Of a DNA stretch of 64,000 nt, positions 47,042 to 61,149 are shown piece by piece. The stretch covers positions 35,586 through 99,585 of the forward strand of contig QEOQ01000253.1 of the NCBI GenBank assembly GCA_010279815.1. Reading direction: 5' to 3'. Each line of letters begins with the position of its first letter. The first letter of the stretch is position 1. The position numbers and the translations under genes were made by a program. The notes under the pieces are model-generated. The model was not told the DNA's origin. It was given only the letters and a program-made list of their open reading frames with translations, and did not search any database. The stretch is from Brachionus plicatilis (lineage: Eukaryota; Rotifera; Eurotatoria; Ploima; Brachionidae).

Positions 47042-50000
47042 TTAATTCATTAAATTATTAATAATTTTGTCTTTTTCTTGGATTGTTTTTATTAAATTTA
47101 ATTTTTCTATCTCCAAGGACTCAACTCGAGATTTAAGATTTTTATTGTCCAAATGTAGCTTGTAAAAATAACTGTCCTGATTGCCAATTTGGGTCTGAAT
47201 GTGCCTAAGTTTTTCTTTCAAACTATTACACTCAGTTTTTAATTTTATGCTATCCATCTCTAAATTCAAAATTTATTCAACGTTTTTTCTTTTGATTTAT
47301 TTAAAAAAAAATACCGTTTGATAAACCAGTCTGGTTTATGATATTATTTTGAATATTCGAAAAATCTTCGTACAAAACACCAAATTCAATTTCATACCTA
47401 TCTAACTCGGGACCAATATCTCCATGAGCAAAAGCTTTGTTTATTATTAGCTCTGACTCGATTAAGCTCATTTCTGGTATGGTAGATTTTATATGGCTCA
47501 CAATTGACTCGAATGTATCACAGCTCAACAAAAGTGGTTTGTGAATCGTGAGGATTGCCAATGAAAATTTGAATAGACACAAATTTCCTTCGGCAAAAAG
47601 AAAATCAAACACTCGGGCAACAAAGCCAATTTGAAATTGTGACGAAAAAAGTGCTAAATATTAAATTAAAAAAATAAATAAAAATATATGAATATTTTTT
47701 TAAATCTAATTACTTAAAAACCAGGGTGCTGCATAAAGCGATGCTGAGAGATCATAATTTTCAAGATGATTGAACACTTCTGCACAATTCTCTTGCAAAA
47801 ATCTAGAAAATTGGTACATATACTTTTGAAGTCGTACCATGTCTGGCTTGAACTGTTCTCGAAAATTCAAATCAACCAACAGGAACTTCAACAAATCGAA
47901 TGCTTTTTCTTCATTATTATTTACATGTATCAACAAAATACCAACAATAAAGCTCAAGCCTTGGCAATAGCCTACTTCACTGTCCAAAATTGAATATGCT
48001 TTTAGGACATTGAACAATGCCAACTGTCCAGGACCATATTTTTTAGAAAAATTTGGATGACTTGGAAAAGTGCGGCCCAAATCAAGAAGAATTGCATGCT
48101 GATGAATTGTCGATTGAGACAATATTTCTCTATAGCCCAAATCGAGGCGCAACTTGGCTTCATTATTTAATTTTTTCTTATGTTTTTTTATCAGCCAGAA
48201 CCAAATTTTTTCACGCTTAGATTGAGGTATACCTTTGAAGACTGTACTTTTTATTTCGTCAAAATTAATTGATTTAAATTCTTCACAATCTTCTTCCAGA
48301 GATAGCCATTTTTGCCAAACTTTGTCCACTTCTTTCAGACAAGGAGTTATTTCGACATAACTAAAATTAGCCTTGTTTAAATCAATTGTGTTTTGTAAAG
48401 CGAATTTAGCCCTATTGCTCATTTTTAGATTTTCCTTTTCCATTTTTATTAGAATTATTTGTTCAGAAATAACTTTTTTCCAAAATTGTCTTATTTCATG
48501 TCGCGTTCGGAAGCGTTTGGCCAAATTGTCTGCCTTGTGCATTTCTTGGGTAACCGTGTACGGCGAGCCCACTATTTTATAAAAAATAGACTTTTTGCAT
48601 GATTTTCTAGTCAGGTAATTTAGTTGATCCAAATTTGAGTTTGAGTCCCACAAAGACCGGTGTGATGCACTCAGTTTTAGCATTTTTCCAAATTCTGGAG
48701 TTTGTTGAGCTTTAAATTTATCCCTGATCTCACTGGTTTCAACAAACGAGTCCAAAGTGCTGCTTCGGTGAAGTTTTTTCTTTTTGACTAGATTAGAATG
48801 TACACTCTGAGATAGTCTGCTATTTAAAAGACCAGAATTGACTAAAACTAAAGTATTTCCGCTATTTTTGCTGCTTAAAGCATCAATTAAATGCTTTGAC
48901 TGTCGTCTAAGGCAGAGCTTGTGCAACAAGGCTACAATTAGCTGATTTTTTTCGACTATATTTTCACTTTGAATTTTAAAGTCCTTTAGCCATTCGAGAA
49001 TAGAATTTTGATCTTCTAGATCAATGTTATTATTTAACTTATCAATTAAATAGTTGTAAACTTCGTAATGATTGTCATCGAATTTTTCCAAATACTGGCA
49101 CAAGTCAGTGAACTGTTTCATAGGACACAGCCCACATGAATGGTTTTCTGGCCTAAGAGCTGCGCTTTGGTCTAAATTTTGATCTTTTTTAAAATCTGTG
49201 CTTAGTTCAGAAGAAATGTTTATGGCATACTCTCGAATGACATCATCTATGGTTTCTACATTATCTGAGTACAAAATTAAAGCATTTACAGGTGTATTTT
49301 GGGTTTTTGTGCTGGCGGTCGAGTAAGCCAGACAAAAGAAGTTTTCGTTAGTTATCGAATTGTTCAGATAGAGAACATCTTTATAGTTTTGCTCGACCGG
49401 TTCTTCGTTTGTTTCCAATAGGTAAAGCTTGTTTACTCCGAATTTTAACAGCACCCTTCTCTCGGACAGCAATTGTAAATAGAAATCATTTTTCAATTTG
49501 AGAAGCTTGTTCAGCTTGTTGGTAAAAATGCTTTTTGAATTCGAATTGTTATTAGTATTTGCTTTTTCAAGGCATATTTCAATAAAATTAGGAATGTTCA
49601 AGTCTTCTTGATTAATAACTAGCTTAAAAAATTAATTTATTAGACTTATTAATTTAGAGTTTTAATTCGAAAAAGTTTTCAAGTAATAATCTTTTTGATC
49701 TAAATTGGAAAAAATAATAGAAAAAAAAATGATAAAAATTCCAGTAAATTTTAAAGAAGTAAAAATTAATACTGTAAGTGCAACAAAGTGGAATAATGCT
49801 TGTTTCATATTAAGGCATTCAAATTTACTATTACTATTTTTAAAAACATTTAATTTCAATATAATCGAAATGCTTTTGTAGAAATTTTGCACGTAATTGG
49901 CAGTATTTAAAAATTGATGAAAAAATATAAAAAAAAAATTTTCTCCGGCAACTTTATCTTGCTTTTGATGCACAGATTAAAAAACAAAATCCTGAAAACA

Positions 50001-52857
50001 TTGTAAATTTTACTAAATATATTTTCAAAAAATTTTGAAAAAATCTTAATAAATGAATTAAATTTTTTTTTATTATTTAAAAAAAGACTAAGTATAAAAT
50101 TTGAAATTTTTTACAAAATTAAATAATTAATTTTAGCTAAAATCAATGCTTAGTAGTGGTTTGAAGGATTCAGTTCATTGATGTCTTCTATTTCTATTTA
50201 TTATTTACAGTTCATATTATATGTAGCTTAACAAAGCACCTTTTCAAATTTTTAACATTTTTTTAATTTTTAAATAATTAAAAAATGTAATTAATAGAAA
50301 AAATTTTAAATGAATTTCCATTTTGTAGAAAAATGATAACCATTACATTTTCAATTGTTGTAATTTTCGAAAAAAGAAGAAGAACAAAAATTACCCATTT
50401 AATTTTTATTCGGATATCTCAAAAAAAAACCTATTATAAAAATTTGGCTGATTTATTATCAATGGAAATTAGTAAATTTGTAATAGACGAAATGGAGACT
50501 GATCAAATTGCTAACAAGAATTAATTGAAATTGAAAATAGCAATTTTTAATTTTTATCAAAAAATAAGTGATGTTTAACGAAAAGTTGCATAATTTTATA
50601 TTTCATTAAATAAATTAGTCAAATTTTTTTTAATTTATTTTTTGAAAATATCTAAAAAAGCTAAAATGCGTCGTTGTCTTTGTTATTTTTTAATATTAAT
50701 TCCACGTTCTTTATTTACTGCTGATTAAGAATTTACGCCGTAAAATTGCGATAATTATTAAATAATTTTTGTTCTAAAATTCACAATTTCGCAACGGTGA
50801 CTGACCAAGTCTATTAAAAAATTTCAACAAATCCAACAAAAGTTTTAACTTAAATTAAAAAATATAAGTTTTGAATTGTGACTTTAAAACAACTGCGTTG
50901 AAAATTAAAAATTAAATAAAGATTCGGACCAGGTGAATTGGTAATTTATTGAAAAAAAATTTAATCAACCATAATCAAAATTTAAGAGGATATAACTGTA
51001 AAATAAATAAAAAATAAAGCATAAAATACGAGAGGGTGTAATTTATTTATCAACTGGTTATCATAAAAGTGAAACCAACTTCCTTACACTGCGGCGGAAA
51101 AAAATAATTTGGGTGCATTCAAAGCTGAACTGAATAACTGTTTATTTATTTTTATTTAAGGGTAATTGGCATTTAATTTGGTTTTGTGAGATTTGATATA
51201 AATTAACAAAAAAGAACAGAATTAAACTCCATAAAAGCTTGGGATTTTTTTTCTAAAGGTTTTTAACTAATTCTGCTTTTGCAATATAGCACGAAATTCA
51301 TAAATTCATCATCTGTCAGTCTGCTAATGATCTGCAAAAATTTGCAAATTGCATCTGGCTAAAATTTATTCATATTTTATTTCTGCTAAATTTGCAGAAA
51401 TTTGAGAAATTTCTCATATTATTTAATTTAATAAATGAAAAATTGATCATTTAAGTAGTGAATATTAGTAATGAATTTTTTTAAAATTCTATTAAAGAAT
51501 CAGTCGGAATTTTTTTCAATTTGATTCGTTTAAAATATGTTTTTCGTGATTTTAATCATAAATTTTCAAAATTATCAAAAAAAATTTCATTTGTATCAAG
51601 AATTTTTCAAACAATAAAACCGATTCTTAACTTTAATTATATTTAAACAATTTTCTTTAGTATAAAGGTAAAACTTTTACAAAAAATGTTAAAATGAAAA
51701 CAAATAAATCAACTAATATTTTGGAAATGTATCTGTTAAAAAATTTTCTTAATTGTCACTAAATGTCTTGAGAATAAATTATAAATAATCATCTTCCTAA
51801 TTTACAATAGCTTTTGATGATTAATGGATGGTTAATTAATATTTTTTTAAACATATTTTTATTTTTTTTAATTAAATAAAATCAAAACAAAATCTATATC
51901 TTTCGACCATTTTTAAATAATTTATGGAGTGAAATTTTACAAATATTAAACTGACTTAATTGTTTAAAATTTATTTTTATTAAAAAATTTTCATTTTACT
52001 TTTTTCTTCTAAAATTAATTAAATTACTAGCTATAAATATTCATATTTTCCTGATATTAACTTTTCCGGAAGCTAATGAAGAGGAAATGTTATTTATAAA
52101 GAAATTTAAATAAATTAATAATTTTATTTAAACATAAAAATAAATTCCAAAACAATATTTTGCATAATTCATCATTCTAATTTAATACTTAAAATGGCTT
52201 CAATCCAGTCAAAGTTTTTTGAGAATTTTCAAATGGGTTTTAGAAAATAAAATTCTCAAAAAATGGCTAAAACTCAAATATCTTTTTTAGTTTTAAACAA
52301 AATGAGTATCGAAGATTTTGCTGTCTTAAATTATTTGAGTCAAGATAAAATTAAAAAAATTGAGAAATTAAATTTACCTTAGTAACGAGTTTGAAATCAA
52401 ACAATTTTTCATATATTAAATTTTCATGTAATTTAATAGCTCTTTGTTGAAAATCACTTATTACTTGACTTAAATTTGATTTTGACGACGTAAATGCATG
52501 TAAAGTGTAGTAATTAAACGAGGTGTTGTTCTTTCGGTAAAAATATCCAAAGCATACAGGATCATTTGGTAGGTAAGTTATCTTAAATATTTCGGACATT
52601 TTGTGGTTGAATATTTCTTGTCGCTGAGCATCATCTTTTTTGCATAAACACAAATTATTTTTGTTAACATTTACCTCAAAAAAGCAATCTTTGAGTTTTT
52701 TTTCGTTGTCGATTAATTTTATCTCTGCAATTAGCCATTTAATGATAGAATGAGTCAGGTATTTGCTTTCCACGTCAAAATTTCCCAAATATTCGCACTC
52801 TACGACCAGATCCAGCTTTTTGTTCTCGTTACTTTTCCTCAAATGGTTACTGATCAT
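47042..52857 (-). CDS. TBC1D1/TBC1D4-type Rab GTPase-activating protein
   Basis: Exons on the minus strand: 52857-52378, 49622-47714, 47653-47315, 47259-47042; 981 residues. Exon 1 (160 codons) is a PTB domain. A second, weaker PTB-like region occupies residues about 195-300. It is followed by CGLCPMKQFTDLC, which matches the C..CPM...LC segment after PTB2 in TBC1D1/AS160. A basic Ser/Thr cluster (KKKKLHRSSTLDS, near 440-452) could be a kinase site. The TBC domain (about 624-855) has both catalytic fingers: ILLDLGR (IxxDxxR, Arg at 677) and YCQ (Gln at 714). It should accelerate GTP hydrolysis on Rabs such as Rab8/10/14, which in mammals control insulin-regulated GLUT4 traffic. The C-terminal about 70 residues are a coiled coil. 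All three joins keep frame, and that between exons 2 and 3 rebuilds APWFLTLFSSQF. The 2.75-kb first intron holds two doubtful frames. A possible 5' non-coding exon lies at 53141-53215. Confidence 0.9.
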
Positions 52858-54462
52858 ACCTTTTATTTAGTATTCTAATCAAAAAAATTAAAACTTGTAG
52901 AAGCTGTCTAGAGCTTAATTTATAATCAAGGCAGCATAAGTTATAGCAGTAGCTAGCTTTTTTTTAAATTATCATTTATTATTATAGAGATTTTTTCACA
53001 AAATTGATTCAATAAAATCTTTTAACAAATTTGAATTTTTTTTTAAATCAGTTGTAATTTTCTCAAGTTTTATTTTTCTAATGCAAGCATTTAATTTGTC
53101 TTAAAATAAATAACAAAATCTTAAAAATTGTTCGACTTACATTTTGGAAAATGCCATAGTTAAGGTTATCCAAGCAAACCTTGAATTTGTATACAATTCT
53201 GTGGATTCATCCAGCCTAAAATATAAAATAAAAATTAAGAAAAAAACGCTACTCACAGTAAAATTTTTTCATTAAAGATTAAATCTCTGGAAATTATCAA
53301 TTTTTGTGTTTTTTTATTAGAAATCTTTAAATTTTTTTGCTTTATTAATCTGGATAATGGTGTAGATTTTAAATTTGCTATTATTGACTTCGCCGGTATT
53401 CTTTAAAAAATTTCCTAGTTGATTCAAAATATGTCGGTCTCTCCTCTTTAGAATGTAAAACCAGATTTTAATTTTATAATTTTTAAATATTTAAAAAATA
53501 TATATTTGGCTTCTTAATGAGATAAATGAAGCTGAATGCTTTTTCCAAGTTCTCTAAAAGCCATTTTTTTCAAATGTAAATTAAATTTAAATTAAGTACA
53601 ATTAAAAGCTAATTTGGAAAATTTCAAAATTTTACAAGTTTTTTGAGTCAACAAAAATTTAATTTTCTGTTCGATTGATTTTCCTGCAAACAAATTATTC
53701 AATTGTTAATAAAAAAATTAAAAATGTTTTAAGGATGTAAATATTAGTCAAAAAGGTAAAAATTTCGAAATTCAGAATAATTTTAAAAGTATTTAAGCAG
53801 CATATTTAATTTTGATTGTTTCAAAATTAAACAAAAGATATTTTTATCGTCTTTTATTTATTCGAATGAGTCTTTTGTTTGATTTTTGCCAAATTTTTAA
53901 ATCAGATATATATTTTTTTTATATGAGCGATTATAATTTCTAAAGTCGATTTTATTGCACGCTCATAATTACAAAATAAAATAATTTATGCTCCTCTTAT
54001 TAGACTAGAAAAAATTCATAAACAAAACTATGAAAAAAAAATGAGAGAGCATAATTTGCAATCGAACAATGAGAAGTTTGTTTGAATGCATGCAAATTTT
54101 TGAAACTTGAAATTTAGGTATAAATCATGTGGCTAGATCGAAATTTAATCAAATACTTTTAATATTTTTTTTTTGCTAAAGCCTCAAGTCCTTATGGTCT
54201 AACATCAAATAATTATGCTTATTAGATTAATTCTAATAATCACAGATCACTCTTTTCCCATGAACCAAGCATTTAAGTTGTCTAAGAAAATGCGCTTTTT
54301 CAAGAAATAATATGTTTTTGATTAACTATTTTTTTTTGAAAGATTTTAAAAATTTCAAATAGAGTATAAGATGATGCTTTAAAAATTGTTTGATTAAAAA
54401 CAAAGATAGATAAAACGAAGATATTAGATAGAACAATTTGAACAAAAAGAACAATTGGCAAA
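52858..54462. other. Divergent region between TBC1D and PiT genes
   Basis: Both genes are transcribed away from this 1.6-kb stretch, so it should contain two promoters. I could not identify core elements. It includes the candidate upstream exon 53141-53215. Confidence 0.45.
53141..53215 (-). other. Candidate 5' exon of the TBC1D gene
   Basis: On the minus strand this 75-base stretch is preceded by ATTTTAG and followed by the near-consensus donor AAAT|GTAAGT. It is richer in G+C than its flanks. One frame is fully open, but it cannot be joined in phase to the PTB exon without a stop. It is therefore best read as a non-coding first exon or a chance splice pair. Confidence 0.3.
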
Positions 54463-56725
54463 ATGACTGGCTGCTGTGATGACATGTTTTGGATGGTGTT
54501 GAGCGGTTTTATAATCGCATTCATACTCGCATTCGGTATTGGAGCTAATGATGTGGCCAACTCATTTGGAACAAGTGTGGGCTCCAAAGTTCTCACGCTG
54601 AAGCAGGCATGCGTGCTGGCAACCATTTTTGAAATACTCGGTTCAATTTTAATTGGAGCCAAAGTCTCGGGCACAATTCGGAAGGGCATTCTTGATCCCA
54701 ATGTTTTTGAAAACAACGAAACCGAACTTATGCTCGGCTATGTAAGTGCCCTGGTCGGCTGCTGTATTTGGCTTATACTGGCCACTATTTTAAACTACCC
54801 GGTATCAGGCACTCACAGCATTGTCGGTGCTACAGTTGGCATGGCTATTGTTTCCAAAGGCTTTGGTGTAATCGAATGGAAGGCCATTCTAAAAATTGGT
54901 ATATTTTTAAATTTTAAAAAAATTTAAAAATTTTTTTTTTATCTTTTTGAACCCCAAAGTTGCTTCATGGTTTATTTCGCCTTTGCTTTCTGGTGTTGTG
55001 TCGTTGTTAATGTTTGTTCTTATTAGAAAATATATTCTCAGAGCCGTAAGTTAAAAGCTAATTAAAAAAAAATCTTAATCAAGTTAATTGAAAAATAGGG
55101 TGACCCGTTGGCAGCAGGACTTAAATTCTTGCCGTTCATTTACACTGTGACAATTTGCATAAACATCGGAGGCATTTTGGAATCAGCTCCACCATGTAAA
55201 TAATTAAAGAGGATTTTTTTCAATTTTTTCACAATTCTTTTTTTTAAGTATTGGCTTTGGATAAGGTTCCAGGCTGGGGCAAAATCATCCTGCTCACTGC
55301 TTTGTCATTTATTGTCTATTTAACTGTCTGGTTGATAATAGTTCCATTTATGAAAAAAAAAGTTGAAAGTAATTTTTTATTTAAAATAATAAAAGTAAAA
55401 AAATATAATTAATTTAATCAACAACAACAAAAAAAGAACAATTAGCTAGTTATTTTCCCAATGATGAAGAGATTGAAGGCTTACAAGCATTCGAAACAAA
55501 TCCTGAGATGACCAAAACCATATCGACCCAAGTGGACTATGTGACGTTGATAGTGTCACGAAACAATGAAGATATTCGTCTAAATGAAAAAAAGGACGCC
55601 GAAGAGATGAGAGAGGATCATCGTCAATTGGTCAAGAATAAATCTTTTAACAACTCTTCTTTGACAATTCACAGCGATGCTCCGATTGGGGAGAAAAAAC
55701 TAGTTCCGCGAGTGCGTACCATCACTGCGCCATCGAGCAACATCAAAGATGTGCTAGACTATGGCGACGTAAATTTGACCCTACGTGGCTACTTGCACAC
55801 AATTCATTCGCCAGCTATGCGCCAACAATTGTCCCAGAAATCGACCCAGAAATCTATCCAAGCTAGAGACAGACTGTCCATAACCAACAGTGTTGGTGCT
55901 TCGACCACAAATTCTGACCGAGGTGGGACCTCTTTGGCAAAATTGTTCTCACAACAAAGTGTGCCTGTGGACGTTCAACTAAACGATAATGAACATTTTA
56001 ATGAAAACAAGCGTGGTAGATTCAATTTGGTGCCTGCTCAAGTTGCCAGCGACCTAAAACCACTTCCCACCCATTCGGAACAATCATTGAAAAGTTCCAT
56101 TCTAGAGTTTGATGCCGAAGTTGAGGAAAACATGCAGGAATTGCCGACAAAAAAGTACAAAAAAATTGACATTGACGAATTTGCTCATGCCGATCCGCCA
56201 GAGGCTGCCAAACTGTTCTCTTTTTTGCAGGTATTGACCGCTGTCTTCGGATCGTTTGCCCATGGTGGCAACGATGTGTCAAACGCCATTGGACCTCTGA
56301 TTGGCCTGTATCTAATCTTCCAAGAGGGAAAAATTGTAGACAAGTCGACTACGCCTGAATGGATTTTGTTTTATGGTGGAGTTGGCATAAGCGTTGGTTT
56401 GTGGATACTGGGTCGCAGAGTGATAAAAACAATTGGCGAAGATTTGACCAAGATAACAGCTTCGTCTGGCTTTGTTATTGAGTTGGCCAGTGCTATGACC
56501 GTCTTGGGCGCTAGTTTGATGAACATACCGGTCTCGACCACTCACTGCAAAGTCGGCTCTGTGGTCTTTACTGGTCGGATTCGTTCCAAAGAATCTGTTG
56601 ACTGGTCTTTGTTCAGAAATATTATCATAGCATGGATTGTAACTGTGCCAGTTACTGGTTCGATTGCTGGTTGTTGTCAATTTATTCTTAAGTTAATTTT
56701 TATTCCGCAAACCCAAGCTAATTAG
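54463..56725 (+). CDS. Sodium-dependent phosphate transporter, SLC20/PiT family
   Basis: Exons 54463-54898, 54960-55045, 55099-55195, 55249-55368 and 55446-56725; 672 residues, against 652-679 for the human proteins. It carries the duplicated PiT signature: GANDVANSFGT (residues 27-37) in the N-terminal half and GGNDVSNAIGP (about 520-530) in the C-terminal half. Each is followed by membrane helices and a P-V-S-x-T-H motif (NYPVSGTHS, NIPVSTTHC). Between the halves is a long, charged, Ser-rich cytoplasmic loop (about 240-500), as in PiT1/PiT2. PiT proteins import inorganic phosphate with sodium at the plasma membrane. The four small introns lie in the first half and early loop; the rest of the loop and all of the second half are one exon. 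All joins keep frame and restore hydrophobic segments. Orthology to PiT1 or PiT2 cannot be decided. Confidence 0.92.
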
Positions 56726-59059
56726 TTATTTGAAGTTTTTTTACAGTCTTGTTTTCGAAAGCCAAAGTCAATCAAAAATTTATGTTTACAGAAATCTCAT
56801 TCAAAAATTTCGAAATTTATTATTTGGATTAATTTTTGTGACCGAGAGGCCTTTTGCCGAACCAAGAACAAATTATAGTTTTTACTAGAATAGAAAATTA
56901 TTGCTACAAAGCTCTAATCAAATTTAACCAATTTTCCATTTTTCTTTTCCATTGATAATTTTAGAATCAATTAATCGATTTTATTTTTGACTGTTTAAAA
57001 ATTTATGAATAAAATTTATAAGAATAATTTTTTTTTTAATATTTTTTTTTGGTTTTAAATTTTCTGTTTTAATTTAATAGTTAATGAATGAAATAAACAC
57101 CAATAGATAAAAAATGTCTTCTATTTATGGTAAAAAATTAAAATTTTTTGCCGAATCGAAAAAGAATATTTTATTTATTTAAAACACTTACTAAATTTTT
57201 TTGATTGAGCATGAAAAAATTCGAAATAAATTTGATTCATTGCTGAACTTTTTTCCAATTTTTCTTGCTTATTTGATAATTGATAATGATCATAATAATA
57301 TCATGCTTCTTGAATATTTCGAAATTTATTTATTTTATTTCGAAAAAACATTTAAAACAATCATTCTAACAATTTATACATTATTTTCAGAGTTGTTTAA
57401 AAGTCCCAAAAAAAAGTCCAAGTTCAGACCTTTTTTTTTAAATTTGCTAGATCAGGCTTCATATAAAAAAATTTATATATTCTTGGGTTGTCTAATGCAA
57501 TCGATTTGCCATATATCAGAATTTTGTTGCAATTTTAGCATAAATTTCTTCTTCAGTATTCAAAATTTTAAAGTCTTTGCTTGGACTTTTGACAAAAAAA
57601 AAGTCCAGACTTGGACTTGACTTGAGACTTGTAACTTTCAAAAAACTCTGATTATATTGTAGTAGCAGTAACTGCGCTTTATTTAATTTTAATGTTTTTA
57701 AATATTTTGAATTGATCTTCTTATTTTAAATTTTTTAATTCAAAAGATTCGGGACAATGCATTGACCATAATGATAAAAATTCGGTCTCAACTAATATTG
57801 TTATGATATTTTATTAATTTTCTTAATCATCAATCGCCTTAAAAATTTCCATTTTCAGACGTCCACTATTGATAAAAAAGAATTAAAATTTGAGATAAAT
57901 TTTAATTTTTTTTAAATAACCATTTTAAACAAAATAAAATTTTTCAAGATATAAGATTTATGAGGTTTAAATTTTCAAAATTAAATATCTTATTTTAAAG
58001 GTGTGGGTTTGAGTAAATATTAATTTTTTCTCAATTTTTTAAAATAAAGTACGCTTATATCTAAGTCGGCCATTCTTTTAAAGTGTTGATGCAAGGTTAT
58101 TAAGCTCTTGTTGTGTTGCGATCTGAAAATTTCTTTTTATTCAATAATTTTTTTTATAAAGATCATATAAATTTAAAAAAATAATGATTTTTTTTTAAAT
58201 TAAGAATTTAACTAAAAACATATTTATGAATGAAAAAATAAGCAGATTTTTTTATTTAAAGTTAAAAATTGACTTCGATCAGCAAAAAAAGTATTCTTGT
58301 TTAAGAAGATGATTCTAAAATTTTATTTTAGTAATAAGGTATAAAATTTAAAAATTTTGTTACTTTTTTCCAAAATTTTTAAAATCAGTACAGTATTCTA
58401 ACAATTCGAAAATAAAGTAAATCTTTATTATTTTCTTATATTTTAATTCCCTTTAAATCAGCTTTTTATATTGTTTAAATTTTTAGAAATTATGCTAATA
58501 AATTTTTAATTCAGAAATTTTTAAAACAAATTTTCGACAAACAGAGCATCTTAATCAAAGATTTATTCGCACTTAAAAACGCACAGTAAAAACAAGATTT
58601 AGAAGGTATTAAAATCTTTTTTTTGGCTCTTCTTGGAAAGCAACTCTTTCTAACGCATACACTCATTGGACTCACTCAAAGTCTTGTTTTTGTTTGTTAA
58701 GATCTAAAACACGCTTGCAAATTATAATATTTCAATGACAATTGAAAGTGAATAACATTTTATTTTTGCACTAAAAAACTTATCTTGATAGACTTTATCA
58801 GCTTAGCCAAAAGCTTTTTCTTTTAACTTTGCGTTTTTATTTGTTCTATTTTCCACGTGCAGTCGTTGATCAGATAAAAAAATTAATATTTTTTTTCTAG
58901 TTATTTAAAAATAAAAAGTCTGCTTAATAAATTAAGTCAAGTTTTATGGACGTTGGTCATTGCAAAGTATCACAAGGTATTCCATCAGTCCAATGTCCCC
59001 AAGCTTTATCTTTGTTTAAATGTTTTCCTTTAAATCTAACAGTAGACTCAAATAAAAGA
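56726..59059. other. Spacer with a hAT-like element
   Basis: The 3' untranslated region of the PiT gene probably extends to about 57100 (AATAAA at about 57090). The element at 57380-57658 is listed separately; a 139-codon plus-strand frame at 57201-57620 overlaps it and is not a gene. The last 500 bases before the PRPS start are somewhat richer in G+C and should contain its promoter. No element was identified. Confidence 0.45.
57380..57658 (+). mobile_element. hAT-like non-autonomous element, second copy
   Basis: The body is 57388-57650 (263 bp), starting CAGAGTTGTTTAAAAGTC and ending AAAAAACTCTG. It is flanked by attatttt (57380-57387) and attatatt (57651-57658), an 8-bp duplication with one mismatch. 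The interior again carries AAGTCC/GGACTT words in both orientations (57400-57425, 57575-57630) around an AT-rich non-coding centre. Same family as 7742-7912. Confidence 0.7.
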
Positions 59060-60184
<1,125 letters not shown>

Positions 60185-61149
60185 TTTTTTTGTTGTTTTT
60201 GTTCAGTTTTGGAATTGTTTTCCAGTTTTAGTTTTAATTATGCTTTAGTCAGACAATTTTATCAAAAGCATACAGTCTGCCCTCTTTTCTATTTCTTAAA
60301 AAAAAAAGAAAAATATTTAAAAAAAGTTTAGTTTTGAAGCATTAATTCTATGAAAATTAAAATAATTAAAACAAAAAGCATTTTTTTTATTCATCAAATC
60401 CATACCTTTTAATAAAAAAAATACAATTGGCTTTTAAAAAAATTTAAATTATTCAACAATTAATAGAGTAAAAGCTTTTTTGAAATTAATTTATTTTGGA
60501 ATATAATTTTACCTCCCTGTTAAAATAACCAGTATGATACTCAATGATAGCAAAGTATTTTATCAGATATAAAACTTTATCTTCCAGACCCATTAATAAT
60601 CGTCTAAAGTATATTTAATTTTAAATTAAAAAAATTGAAAATTTTACGAATTGAGTGCAATTTTTGGCAATGTTTTGAAAAAAAGATAAAAAGGAAATAA
60701 AACCCTGATAATATGTAAAAAGATTTTGACAATATTGACCAATTCAACAAAGGAAATTGTTTTAAAATTCTCAAAAATCAAGCAAGAAGTCACTGCTTTA
60801 AATATTTTAGGGAAATAGCGAAACAGAATAAATAGATAAAATTCATTTCTCAGTTTAACAGCAAAACTATTTATGTCTTTGCCAAGTGGATTAGTTGAAG
60901 CACCTTCAATTGATTGCTGAACGAGCAGCAATTGAAAGAAATTAATTAATTGATGATAGAGAATTTTTAAACAAAACCGAGTCAAATATCAACATTGAGA
61001 ATTAATTTTAAAAAAAATAATAGGAATTCTTTAAAAATAAATTTTAAAATAGAATTTTTTATTTCATATTTCAACTAGAATCACAATAATTTTATTTTTA
61101 TTGAATCTTATTTCTTTATCTATTAATTGATTAATTTTAAATAAAATTT
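60185..61149. other. Spacer between convergent genes
   Basis: Holds the 3' end of PRPS (TTAATAAAA near 60410) and a minus-strand frame at 60644-60985, described separately. Otherwise AT-rich with nothing recognised. Confidence 0.4.
60644..60985 (-). pseudogene. Unrecognised open frame without ATG; possible gene fragment
   Basis: 113 codons with no Met codon at the front; the frame opens at TTG. It is hydrophobic and contains EGASTNPLGKDINSF, FAVKLRNEF and LFRYFPKIFKA. The pattern TNP...N.FA.K.R..F....LF..FPK is faintly like the D-to-F helix region of clan 3 cytochromes P450. No heme-binding Cys motif, start or splice partner was found nearby. It may be a relic or a chance frame. The P450 idea is a guess. 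Confidence 0.2.

Noticed and set aside
49662..49973. 103-codon minus-strand frame between TBC1D exons
   Set aside because: It lies inside the first intron, just upstream of the acceptor at 49623, is very Phe-rich, and is not needed: exons 1 and 2 join in phase without it.
50333..50524. 63-codon plus-strand frame inside the TBC1D intron
   Set aside because: Composition resembles background and no homologue is recognised; insufficient support for a nested gene.
57201..57620. 139-codon plus-strand frame
   Set aside because: It runs through most of the hAT-like element and is Phe/Ile/Lys-rich; chance frame.
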